DNA from: CAVVVS01 sp963751355
GTDB taxonomy: Bacteria > Bacteroidota > Ignavibacteria > Ignavibacteriales > Ignavibacteriaceae
Direction of reading: 5' to 3'
Length of the DNA stretch: 64,000 nucleotides
NCBI GenBank assembly: GCA_963751355.1
Contig: CAVVVS010000105.1
Location: forward strand, 101,316 to 165,315
Made by a program: the position numbers and the translations under genes. Position 1 is the stretch's first letter. Each line of letters begins with the position of its first letter. Of this stretch, positions 18,541-27,164 are shown in pieces. The notes under the pieces were generated by a model that was not told the origin of the DNA, made no database searches, and worked only from the letters and a program-made list of their open reading frames with translations.

Positions 18541-18922
18541 TCACATTTAATGACCGATGTAAGCTTTACATCACCTCGAAAGAAATGACATTTTTTATTA
18601 ATCTATTAAAGTTGCGCAAAAGTAATACTAATTCATTCCCAGTGTGAACAAATCTCGAATTTCCAATAACCGAAAACCGATATGATTCCTACGAGAAAAT
18701 GTATCTTTCCCAATAAGATCTTAAGATGGAAAAATATTTTCCATCATTTTGCGTAATCTCAGTAAGCAAATAATGATTAATTCAAATTGCCATACATTTG
18801 TATGGTAATTTAAATAGGTGGAAGGAATTTGTCAATATAAAAGGAAGGTAAAAATTATTCCAAAGAGTACTAAACCCGATTCATCAAATAAAAACATGTA
18901 TAATTTATTAGATAAACAATAT
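18541..18922. other. Spacer between lexA start and hybrid-kinase end
   Basis: Non-coding AT-rich spacer of 382 bases upstream of lexA and downstream of the kinase gene. It holds the palindrome at 18556-18572, just upstream of lexA. The remainder shows A/T runs but no further element I can support, and no conserved open frame. Confidence 0.6.
18556..18572. promoter_or_regulatory. Candidate LexA operator (GATGTAA-N3-TTACATC)
   Basis: Two perfect seven-base inverted half-sites, GATGTAA and TTACATC, flank a three-base centre. The site lies 37 bases before the chosen lexA start, where an autoregulatory operator is expected. It does not match the E. coli or Bacillus LexA boxes, so identity is inferred from position and symmetry only. 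Confidence 0.55.
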
Positions 18923-21900
18923 TTATGAAAGGAACATATTTTCTAACGAATCTACCATTTTTTCACGGAAAATAGGTTTAGAAATAAAATCGTTGAATCC
19001 GGTTGCAATAAACTTCTCCTTGTCACCCGGTAATACGTAGGCAGTTACAGCGATAATCGGAATATGTTCGTAGCCAGCCATTTTATGAATGATTTTTAAA
19101 GCATCAAGCCCGTTATATTCTCCCTGGAGATTTATATCAATAACAATAAAATCAAAATTCTCTGTGTCGAGTAACGGTAAAGCTTCCTCAAAACTGACCG
19201 CAAACTTAATATCCTTTAATCCTTTCATCTGAACTTTAAATAGGATTTGTGAGTCGACTTGATCTTCAATATAAAGACAGGATAATGCTGATAGATCAAG
19301 CTTATTAGGTGATATTATCTTTTGGGAAGAAGATGAACTAATAATCGGCTCATTTGTAACTTCTTCTTTCTTTAAATTAACATCAGAAAATTCTTGTTCC
19401 GGTGTTGAAGTTATTTGTTCTTCATCCGTTGTTCCAGTATCTGACTGCGCGGGTTCTTCGGTTTTTTCTGTTTCTACAGATTCATCCAATTTTTCATAAT
19501 TTTTTAGGTCTGGTGTTGAAGTTATTTGTTCTTCATCCGTTGTTCCGGTATCTGACTGCACGGGTTCTTCGGTTTTTTCTGTTTCTACAGATTCATCCAA
19601 TTTTTCATAATTTTTTAGGTCTGGTGTTGAAGTTATTTGTTCTTCATCCGTTGTTCCGGTATCTGACTGTACAAGTTCTTCGGTTTTTTCTGTTTCTATA
19701 GTTTCATCCAATTTTTCATAATTTTTAAGGTCCGGTGTTTCAATTTCCTTTTGTCCTTCTAAGGTCTTTTCAGCTTCTGTTTCTTTTAAAGATTCATCAT
19801 TTCCCGGTGACACTTCAACTTTCGCTGCGCTGGTATAGTCCATCGGGAATATAAATCCATAATCAATTTTGTCCTTATCCCCTTTAATTATATCAAATTT
19901 TCCCTTCAATACCGACAATAACGATTTAGCTAATTGAAGTGACAGTTTGGAAATTCCTAAATTTTTTATTTCCTCATTATTGGTTTTGCGAAATAGATTG
20001 AAAAGATTATTGCTCAAATAATTTGATGATTCATTGTAATTATCTCTAATATTTATTATAAAAGAATCGCTATCATACTGGTAGGAAGAGAAATAGATTT
20101 TTTTTTCTCTCGTCAAGCGTGAGGTTATTTTGACTAATTGAAATACTAAATTTTCAAATTTTTGTTTATCGGTTTTAAATTTCAGTGAAGAAGATATTTT
20201 CCCGTAAGCAAATTCTATTGAATCCGAATCGGTAATTTCAATTAGATTATTCTGAATTTTATCTATAATTTCGGTAATTGCTTCATCCTCAATATTCATT
20301 TCAACATTATTTTGTTGTAAATTTGAATAATCAATCACCGAATTCATCAATGAAAGAAGCCTTTCCCTGTTTTGTTTTATGATACCCGCAGCTTCTTTCT
20401 GTTCCGGACTAACATTTTCTACTCCGTCAGTTAATTCCTGCACAAAACCGAGGATAACATTGATAGGGGTCAATATTTCATGAAACAAATTGGATAAAAA
20501 TGAGACTTCAATTTTTTCTGACCTATAAACATTATTTTGTGGAATGGGTTTTTCAACTACTACTTCTTTAATAACCTCTTTTATTTTTTCCTCAACTTCG
20601 GGTTTTGCTTCAATTTTTCCTATTATCGTAAATGAATCAACATCTTTTTTGTAATTTAATATGGGTGTGGCGGTGATTTCAATTTCCATGAATTCACCGT
20701 TAACTTGCTTTAGTTCGGTTGTCAAAGTAACGGCTTCTTTCATATGCGACTGAAAAATGGTAGAATTTATCGTACCTCTTTCCTCATCTTTCACCAATGA
20801 TGTGAAAGATGTACCTTCAAGCTCGCTTTTGCTTATTTCCAGCTGGTCGATAGCATGTTTATTTACAAATGTAATAAAACCGGTATTGTCGGTAACAAAT
20901 AACAAATCATTCGTATTGTCAAAAGCCGATTTAAAAAGCTGGCTTGTTTTTTCTAATTCCAGATTACCTGTTACATCCCTAACAATATTAAAATGGGCAT
21001 CCCGTTTGTTAAATTTAAAATTAATTTTGCTTAATTCCACGTACACGGATGAACCGTCTTTTCTCTTATGCTTATAGGGTCCGCTAAATTTCCCATGCTT
21101 GTTTTCTTTGTTAGAAGAGTCAAGTAAGGTTTGGATATCTTCAGCCGTATATAAGTCGGTTAAATCCATCTGTAAAAATTCATCTTTACGATAACCGTAA
21201 AGTTCGAGTGCAGAGTCATTAACTTCGAGAAATCTTAAATTTTCAGTATCATAGATAAAGATAGGCTCGGGGTTGTTCTGGATTAATATTTCAAACATTT
21301 TTCCTCTACTATTTAATATAAATTCTAAACTATCAAGTTTTTCTTTCTTGTCTGTTAGGATTAAAAATCCATTATGCTGTTTATCTTCATCATTAAATTT
21401 TGATAAATATATATTTACTGCATCTGTCTCATCGTCGTTGATTCTCAATCCATCATTAAGTTCAATTATAGTTTTTTCAGCGGATGAAGATAAAAACTGC
21501 TGTATTTTCCAGGTAATTTCATCCGTAATAATGTCAAAAAAATTTAACTTCTCCAAATCCGTCAAATCAATTACAAATAATTTACAAAATTCTTTACTTC
21601 CTTGCATAAATTTTCCGCTATCTTCTATAAGTGCAACGGCTTTTGGGAAATCCCGCAGAAAATTTAGATTATATTGAGATATATTATCCGGTACAATGTA
21701 GGATTTTTTATTTTCGGATATGTTTTGAGAGATACCTATAATGGCAATAACTTTACCTTCTGCATCGCTTAAAGGTATTTCCAGAGTTTGCATTTTTTGA
21801 ACAGTGGAAATTCCGGTTAACGGCAGACCTTCCATTACAACACAATTTTCCGATCCTTTAATATAAGTTTTAATTGATTGATAAAAATCCAGAAGATAGG

Positions 21901-22540
21901 AAGGGATAAAAGTTTTTGTTGGTTTTCCTTCAATTTGAGTTCTCTTTAAACCGATATTCGCAGCCAAATTTTTATTAACCAGTGTAAAGTTCCCATTAAT
22001 ATCCTCAATCCAAAAGAACTCATCTAACTTATCTACCTCATTAAGAATTTTTTCCTTACCAATGAAGGTGAATGGGAATAAAGATTTTATATCATTTATT
22101 ATTTTTAATATCTCTTTATTATTCACTATATCAATTAAATCACCGTGTTGAACTTTCAGATTAGTTATTCCGTTCAATGATATTTTATTTTCCTGAGGGA
22201 TCGCAGAACAAAAAACGAAGACTTCGTTTTCTTCTTGGTAAGTATTTAAATTTAATTTAAGCCTGAGTTCTTCACCAGATTTTATTATAAATCTAATCTC
22301 TTCTGTTAAAAGGCCTTTGCCCTCAAATAGTTGCGCAAATAATGATCTTAATACCTTTGCAGATTGGATATCCAGAATGTTAAAGATGTTCTGATTTATA
22401 TCGGATAAAGGGAATATTTTTTTTGCCTGTGAATTCAATGACAAAATATTACCTTCTCGATCGAAAATAAGAAAAGCGTGTTTTATATTTTCGCCTAAAG
22501 TATAAAATAAATCTTTATTTAACTGATTACTTGTTTGCAC
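18923..22540 (-). CDS. PAS-rich hybrid sensor kinase-like protein with C-terminal receiver
   Basis: A 1205-residue cytoplasmic signalling protein without membrane helices. There are four or five PAS domains in residues 1-650 (for example NPEPIFIYDTENLRFLEVND and TDNTGFITFVNKHAIDQL). They are followed by a dimerisation/H-box helix FLSNLFHEILTPINVILGF, an ATPase-like region, an acidic repeat linker and a receiver with VIDINLQG, VTAY and SKPI. The ATPase-like region lacks a recognisable N-box asparagine (it reads KFENLVFQLVKIT) and the DxGxG box (it reads IRDNYNESS), though LGISKLSLQLAKSLL resembles the G2 box. It may be a poor or dead kinase acting as a scaffold. Start is GTG. It lies downstream of the exopolysaccharide genes. 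Confidence 0.85.
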   Translation of the reverse strand: MQTSNQLNKDLFYTLGENIKHAFLIFDREGNILSLNSQAKKIFPLSDINQNIFNILDIQSAKVLRSLFAQLFEGKGLLTEEIRFIIKSGEELRLKLNLNTYQEENEVFVFCSAIPQENKISLNGITNLKVQHGDLIDIVNNKEILKIINDIKSLFPFTFIGKEKILNEVDKLDEFFWIEDINGNFTLVNKNLAANIGLKRTQIEGKPTKTFIPSYLLDFYQSIKTYIKGSENCVVMEGLPLTGISTVQKMQTLEIPLSDAEGKVIAIIGISQNISENKKSYIVPDNISQYNLNFLRDFPKAVALIEDSGKFMQGSKEFCKLFVIDLTDLEKLNFFDIITDEITWKIQQFLSSSAEKTIIELNDGLRINDDETDAVNIYLSKFNDEDKQHNGFLILTDKKEKLDSLEFILNSRGKMFEILIQNNPEPIFIYDTENLRFLEVNDSALELYGYRKDEFLQMDLTDLYTAEDIQTLLDSSNKENKHGKFSGPYKHKRKDGSSVYVELSKINFKFNKRDAHFNIVRDVTGNLELEKTSQLFKSAFDNTNDLLFVTDNTGFITFVNKHAIDQLEISKSELEGTSFTSLVKDEERGTINSTIFQSHMKEAVTLTTELKQVNGEFMEIEITATPILNYKKDVDSFTIIGKIEAKPEVEEKIKEVIKEVVVEKPIPQNNVYRSEKIEVSFLSNLFHEILTPINVILGFVQELTDGVENVSPEQKEAAGIIKQNRERLLSLMNSVIDYSNLQQNNVEMNIEDEAITEIIDKIQNNLIEITDSDSIEFAYGKISSSLKFKTDKQKFENLVFQLVKITSRLTREKKIYFSSYQYDSDSFIINIRDNYNESSNYLSNNLFNLFRKTNNEEIKNLGISKLSLQLAKSLLSVLKGKFDIIKGDKDKIDYGFIFPMDYTSAAKVEVSPGNDESLKETEAEKTLEGQKEIETPDLKNYEKLDETIETEKTEELVQSDTGTTDEEQITSTPDLKNYEKLDESVETEKTEEPVQSDTGTTDEEQITSTPDLKNYEKLDESVETEKTEEPAQSDTGTTDEEQITSTPEQEFSDVNLKKEEVTNEPIISSSSSQKIISPNKLDLSALSCLYIEDQVDSQILFKVQMKGLKDIKFAVSFEEALPLLDTENFDFIVIDINLQGEYNGLDALKIIHKMAGYEHIPIIAVTAYVLPGDKEKFIATGFNDFISKPIFREKMVDSLENMFLS
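19401..19740 (-). repeat. Three tandem 111-base coding repeats in the kinase linker
   Basis: Copies begin at 19401, 19512 and 19623, each 111 bases, so the period is exactly 37 codons, with a shorter partial unit after the third. The units encode an acidic, low-complexity linker (pattern TPDLKNYEKLDE, then TEKTEEPVQSDTGTTDEEQ) joining the kinase-like part to the receiver. Near-identity at DNA level suggests recent expansion and copy-number instability. Confidence 0.92.
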
Positions 22541-22642
22541 TTTTATATGATTTTAAAGCTTATTGAAAATAATAAAAATTAAATTCTACAATTAGTATCA
22601 AGAGGTGTAAACAATTAACTAAGAATTAGTAACTTATTACAG

Positions 22643-22971
22643 TCATGTTTTCGGCTTATCAAAATCTAGATAATATCCCCTTGACTCACCAGGTTTTAGA
22701 TTATTTATATATAAATAAACTATATGGTTTAAATGATTATATTTCATTTTAGCAGCTTTTGTCCCTATTATTTCGGTACTTAAAGATATATTTTCAGCAG
22801 GTTCATTTAAAAAGACCTGGATAACAAGATTATTAGCAATCTTAGTACCGGGATTCGAGATGGTTAAACTAACTCGGCGTTCACCCCTTTTCCTTACTCT
22901 TACCTCAATATAATTTCGTTTTGCCCACCATCTTTCAATTTTAGATGCAGTCGTTATCCAATAATTTTTTT
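22643..22971 (-). pseudogene. Displaced C-terminal domain of the deacetylase-like protein
   Basis: On the minus strand, a frame one base ahead of the upstream gene is open from a run of eight A (22965-22972) to a TGA at 22643-22645. It encodes about 107 residues: YWITTASKIERWWAKRNYIE, then a beta-rich domain with SLTISNPGTKIANN and ending near DFDKPKT. The pattern, a threonine-rich turn followed by a WW-containing helix and an Ig-like sandwich, is what commonly follows NodB-like domains in large bacterial deacetylase-like proteins. Removing one A would restore a 632-residue product. Confidence 0.7.
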
Positions 22972-24536
22972 TCTTTTAAATCTTTAATTACTTTATTAAC
23001 AACTTGTACATTTTGCGCACTCAATTGGTAAGCTGTATGAGGTTTAAATACGTATAAACCCCCTTCAAATAAAACACGGTCAATATCTTCCTGATATGTG
23101 TAAAATTGGTAGTTAGGATTTGTTAATCCAAAGTCTCTAATTACCTCATAATCATCCCGGGCAGTTTTAGTAATTGATAACAATAGACTATCTCCGCGAA
23201 TTATTGTCCTCGGAATAGAGCGATCGGTTAAGGAATCAGTAATTACGTACTTATATTTATTCTGGATAAGAGCCTGGATTGTATTTTGATCAAAAAGGCC
23301 GTTGTACGGCATAAATCCATAAACAGGCTGCCCGGTTATAGATTCAAGAACAGCTTTAGCATTTTTTAATTCTTGTTTTTGAGTTTGAAAATCATTTAAT
23401 GAATTAACTGTATCATTAACCGATGCTAAATAACCTATATCTACCAAAGCTCCTATATTACCGTAAGGCGGCAATTCACGGATAAGATTTTTATGATTCT
23501 CCGCGGCTGAAGGACTAACAAAAAAGGTTGCCTGTACGTTATTCCCTTTAAGTATACCTAATAAATTTTTAATATTATTCAGACTATCAGATAGTTCAGG
23601 TGTAATAATAGCAGCGGCATTGTAATCGGAGGGCCAATCCCGTACGAATGCAATAGGTTGATAAGTTAACCAGCTCATACAATTTTTAAATAATTTATCA
23701 AAGTAAATATATTCCGCTTGCGCCCCGATTACCGAATTTATTTCAAAACCCATCCAGACGAATCTTCCCTTACCATAATTACCATAAACAATACCGGCTG
23801 TTTTTTTTATTTGTTCTCTCGATAAGCCATTTTGATGCCTGTAATTATACCAAAAACTAGCTTGAATAGTTCTAGGATCGAGAACTTCCACTGCCATAGG
23901 TCTATCCCATGTGGCAACTCTTAGTGGAAAACCTGCAGGAATATTTGCGGTAATCGGAAGTCCGCCTCGAAGTGTATGAATTTTGGTAACGGAATTACGG
24001 TTAACCTCTTTTGAGAATTTTAAACCGAATACATCAGATAAAAAAGACCATCCTTTCCATTTTCCAAGATCAGAATATGAAGCAATTCCGCTTGTAGCAA
24101 ATATGCTTCCTCCATCAATTAAAAATCTTTTTAATTCGGCAATTTCTTTATCGCTCAAAGATTTTGAGCCTGGTAAAACCAGCACCTTATATTTATTTTC
24201 TTTCCCGAGTTCTATAGTATGATCACTAATAACATCGTATTTATATCCCTCGCTTGAAAGAAATTTTTTCCAAGTGTTGATATTATCTTGAATCCAAGTA
24301 CTACCATCCGGCAACATATTCTGAGTATATTTAGAATCCAATATTCCTATGGTAGGTTTACTTCCCCCAAAGAAATTTTCAACCACCTGAACATTAGGTA
24401 ATAAATCATTAGCATCAAATTTTCCAAAAACACCTCTAAGAATATATAGATAGATTAAAATCGCACCTAATAAAAAAAGCAAACCACTGGAAATTAAAAC
24501 CAAATAGTTTACTCTTCCTCTTTTTAGGGATTTCAT
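22941..24536 (-). CDS. Membrane-anchored polysaccharide deacetylase-like protein, frameshifted near its end
   Basis: An N-terminal signal-anchor (residues 10-35 of the frame) is followed by a glutamine-amidotransferase-like domain (KVLVLPGSKSLSDKEIAEL, then GGSIFATSG). A NodB-like region comes next (FVRDWPSDYNAAAIITPELS, VQATFFVSPS). In a working NodB domain the first strand ends in a catalytic Asp pair and a later HxxxH binds metal. Here I see TPELSD and no HxxxH, so catalysis is doubtful. I take ATG 24536, which overlaps the upstream stop as ATGA, over a GTG at 24542. The last residues (LLDNDCI) follow a run of eight A and are probably out of frame. It belongs to the exopolysaccharide operon. 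Confidence 0.75.
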   Translation of the reverse strand: MKSLKRGRVNYLVLISSGLLFLLGAILIYLYILRGVFGKFDANDLLPNVQVVENFFGGSKPTIGILDSKYTQNMLPDGSTWIQDNINTWKKFLSSEGYKYDVISDHTIELGKENKYKVLVLPGSKSLSDKEIAELKRFLIDGGSIFATSGIASYSDLGKWKGWSFLSDVFGLKFSKEVNRNSVTKIHTLRGGLPITANIPAGFPLRVATWDRPMAVEVLDPRTIQASFWYNYRHQNGLSREQIKKTAGIVYGNYGKGRFVWMGFEINSVIGAQAEYIYFDKLFKNCMSWLTYQPIAFVRDWPSDYNAAAIITPELSDSLNNIKNLLGILKGNNVQATFFVSPSAAENHKNLIRELPPYGNIGALVDIGYLASVNDTVNSLNDFQTQKQELKNAKAVLESITGQPVYGFMPYNGLFDQNTIQALIQNKYKYVITDSLTDRSIPRTIIRGDSLLLSITKTARDDYEVIRDFGLTNPNYQFYTYQEDIDRVLFEGGLYVFKPHTAYQLSAQNVQVVNKVIKDLKEKKLLDNDCI

Positions 24537-25039
24537 CGCCACTTTAACGCCCCAGAGTTTTTGTCGTCTTTTTTAGCCGCGACATAACCATCGGATGTGT
24601 ATTGCTGAAACTTAACTTTCTTTTCAGATTGTCCACCTTGCCCCTGCGTAGCATAACCGGGACCTTGATAACCTCTTGGTTGTGTGGAACCGGTAAATTG
24701 CTTTGGCTGGTTCTGAGCAGAATTAGTTGACTGATAGCTAGGGCTAACCCTAGGCTGCTTTGTTGAAAGTATACTATGATTTTGCTGAAAAAATATAGGT
24801 TGGGGTGCAGGTTGTTTGTACTGTTGACCTTGTGGTTCTGAATACAGAGATCTACCTGTCCCTTGCTTTCTTGCTGAAGGTGTAACTAATTCAGCCTGCA
24901 CTGTTGCCGGTTTAACCACGGCAGCCTGTTCTCCCTTTCTCTCTCTAACTTTGTAGAGGATATAAGCACCTATAGCCAATAACAACGTACTTATTGTCGC
25001 TACAAGTATGATAGTTGATAAAATAGGAATTAATTCCAT
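24533..25039 (-). CDS. Small membrane protein with Gln/Pro-rich tail, unknown
   Basis: A 168-residue protein. One N-terminal membrane helix (about residues 7-28) is followed by a low-complexity tail dominated by Gln, Pro, Ser and Gly, ending in a short basic stretch. No family is recognised. It sits between the glycosyltransferase and the deacetylase-like gene, and its stop overlaps the latter start by four bases, so it is coupled to it. A role as a small accessory or scaffolding subunit of the synthase is possible but only inferred from position. Confidence 0.6.
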   Translation of the reverse strand: MELIPILSTIILVATISTLLLAIGAYILYKVRERKGEQAAVVKPATVQAELVTPSARKQGTGRSLYSEPQGQQYKQPAPQPIFFQQNHSILSTKQPRVSPSYQSTNSAQNQPKQFTGSTQPRGYQGPGYATQGQGGQSEKKVKFQQYTSDGYVAAKKDDKNSGALKWR

Positions 25040-25066
25040 CTTAGTCCCTCATTAATTTAAAAGACT

Positions 25067-26467
25067 TTAGGGGTTCTGAGACCCCACTCTTTCCAACTTC
25101 CCCCACGTCATTCTAATCCCGAGAAATTCCTCAATCGTCGACATAGCTTTACATATATCGATAATTAATATAAAGAACATTCTGTAAATAATTGAGTAGC
25201 CGATAAGTCTAAATTCTTCTTTTTCAACAGCGACACAATACAATGCAGTAACAAGATCTAACAATGCTAATGCTGCCCACCAAAAGAAGATTAATTCAGA
25301 GAAGCCGAATGCCAACGCAGCGATTATAAAAAATAAATTTGCGGCTATATTCATTGTTGGCCAAATCAATGCTTCATAAACCATTGTCCAGATGATAAAT
25401 GTATCACCAAAATTTACAGTGGGATTAACCATTAATTTTCTGTGTTTCCTAAGCGACTGTACTATTCCCCTTGTCCATCGATATCTTTGTTTCAGCAGCT
25501 GCTGCAATTTAGCCGGGGCTTCAGTATAGGAAATTGAATTCGGCTCATAATAGATTTTCCAGCCATTTGCTAATATTTTTAAAGTTAGATCTGCATCTTC
25601 AGCAAATGTGTCACTAGAATAAAATCCGGCTTCTTCTATAGCTTTTTTCCTAAATAATCCAATTGGTCCGGGAATTATATTAACCAGCCTAATAAAACTC
25701 TGGGCACTTCTTGCCATATTCAAACCTTCAATATATTCCAAAGCTTGAAGATCGGTAAATAATTTTCCACGGTTTAACACTTTTACGTTTCCAGCCACAG
25801 CACCGATCTCCGGATTAGTAAAATGTCTTACAGCTAATTTAACGGAATCCGGCGATAATTGTGAATCTCCATCCATGCATAAAATAATTTCGGCGCTCGA
25901 ATATCTGATGCCGGCATTAAGAGCTTTAGCTTTTCCACCGTGCGGTTTATTTATTAAAGAAACTTTTATATCACCATGCATTCCCTGTTGATAACCTACC
26001 AGCTTTTCGGCTACTTTGTTTGTCCGATCCGATGAACCGTCATTGACAACAATTATTTCATAATTAGCATAATCTAATTTCAGTAATGAATTGACGGATT
26101 CTTTAACAACTATTTCTTCATTGTACACTGGAACTATAATTGACACAAAGGGATAAAAGCCATCAATATTTTTATAAGTGTATTCGTTAATGTAAAGATA
26201 AGCAAGTACCAGGATTGCAAAATACCGGAACAATAAAATAAAAAGGAAAATAACCAAAGCAACTATAGAAGAATATTCCAATAATGATTTAAATGAGAGG
26301 ACAGTCATAGGGAGCGTGTAAATTATAACTAAGATGAGAAACAAAGATATGATTCCACTAATGAAAATTCTTCGCAAAAGTATTTTACTTTTGTTAACCT
26401 CCGGCTGCTCTTCTTCTAAATTCTCAAGTATTAGATTTGCTCTAAGTATTTTTGGTTCTTCTTGCAT
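25067..26467 (-). CDS. GT2 processive glycosyltransferase (exopolysaccharide synthase)
   Basis: A 466-residue integral-membrane glycosyltransferase. N-terminal membrane helices (about 30-100) precede the GT-A domain, with VSIIVPVYNEE, VVNDGSSD, the donor-site CMDGDSQL and the base-containing FAEDADLTLKI. The acceptor-site QRYRWTRG follows, then four or more C-terminal helices. This D, DxD, ED, QxxRW set defines processive synthases such as PgaC, IcaA or BcsA. There is no PilZ domain, so c-di-GMP control must come from another protein. Polymer identity (poly-GlcNAc-like or beta-glucan) cannot be decided; a TPR/barrel exporter and a deacetylase-like protein are its neighbours. Confidence 0.9.
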   Translation of the reverse strand: MQEEPKILRANLILENLEEEQPEVNKSKILLRRIFISGIISLFLILVIIYTLPMTVLSFKSLLEYSSIVALVIFLFILLFRYFAILVLAYLYINEYTYKNIDGFYPFVSIIVPVYNEEIVVKESVNSLLKLDYANYEIIVVNDGSSDRTNKVAEKLVGYQQGMHGDIKVSLINKPHGGKAKALNAGIRYSSAEIILCMDGDSQLSPDSVKLAVRHFTNPEIGAVAGNVKVLNRGKLFTDLQALEYIEGLNMARSAQSFIRLVNIIPGPIGLFRKKAIEEAGFYSSDTFAEDADLTLKILANGWKIYYEPNSISYTEAPAKLQQLLKQRYRWTRGIVQSLRKHRKLMVNPTVNFGDTFIIWTMVYEALIWPTMNIAANLFFIIAALAFGFSELIFFWWAALALLDLVTALYCVAVEKEEFRLIGYSIIYRMFFILIIDICKAMSTIEEFLGIRMTWGKLERVGSQNP

Positions 26468-26884
26468 AATTTATACTTTAATGTTATCTCTTTAAATATC
26501 AATTATAATGCCACTTAACCCTATTGATTTATATATAGATATGCCGTGATTTGATATTGTAGCTGTAACATATTAAGATAATATTTTTTTATGTCTCAAT
26601 TTAAACTTTAAAATAACTTTATCTTGGTTTATATTGATTAAAAAAATTATTTGAACATTCGGAGTAAGATAAATGATAAATATGGGAAATAAAAGCGATG
26701 AAAAAAATTACTTAACTTTATTTAAGCTATTGATGAAAAGCTGCCTATTTTACTCTTCATACAAACTTTAACATATAAATTATAGAAGGTACACTCATAT
26801 GTTCGTATTGAAGTATTGATTATGCAGAAAATTTTGGAATTAGCACGTATAATACACTATTACAATTAAACTTAACAACCGGGT
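26468..26884. other. Spacer between barrel exporter and glycosyltransferase
   Basis: 417 AT-rich bases upstream of the synthase gene. A plus-strand ATG at 26673 opens about 32 codons with a nearby GGAG, but the peptide resembles nothing and the neighbours are on the other strand. I do not call it. No hairpin terminator is evident. The spacer probably carries the promoter for the glycosyltransferase. Confidence 0.45.
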
Positions 26885-27164
26885 TTAGAGTGCCCAGAAA
26901 GCGGATAAGCTAAAAGCAACAGAATTGTAACCATATTGATTTTGAACGCTACTTCCTGCTGCTACAGCTGCCTGTAATGTGAGATTCTTTAGGATCTCAA
27001 AACTAGCAGATGCATGAATTTCTCTAACAATATAGCTGCTATTTGCAACCATTCCAATTTTACCGCCCAGCAATAGTTGGGCATTTTGTTCATCAAGTAA
27101 TGACCAATCTACAAATAAACTATGTGAAGAAAAATTTTGAGGAGAATAGTATAAACCAGATTCC
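26885..27164 (-). pseudogene. Displaced C-terminal strands of the TPR/barrel exporter
   Basis: In the frame one base behind the exporter gene the sequence reads GLYYSPQNFSSHSLFVDW, then LLLGGKIGMV and a final NSVAFSLSAFWAL. These are amphipathic beta-strands that complete an outer-membrane barrel. The frame is open from a short G run on the coding strand (plus-strand CCC at 27163-27165). Adding one G there restores a 953-residue protein ending in a barrel strand. It is not an independent gene, since its apparent ATG (27073) lacks a signal peptide. Confidence 0.75.

Noticed and set aside
19402..19701. Plus-strand 99-codon open frame
   Set aside because: It is the antisense shadow of the 111-base coding repeats of the hybrid kinase; its apparent repeats arise from those repeats.
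26673..26771. Plus-strand 32-codon frame with GGAG upstream
   Set aside because: Too short and opposite to the surrounding genes; no known microprotein family resembles it.
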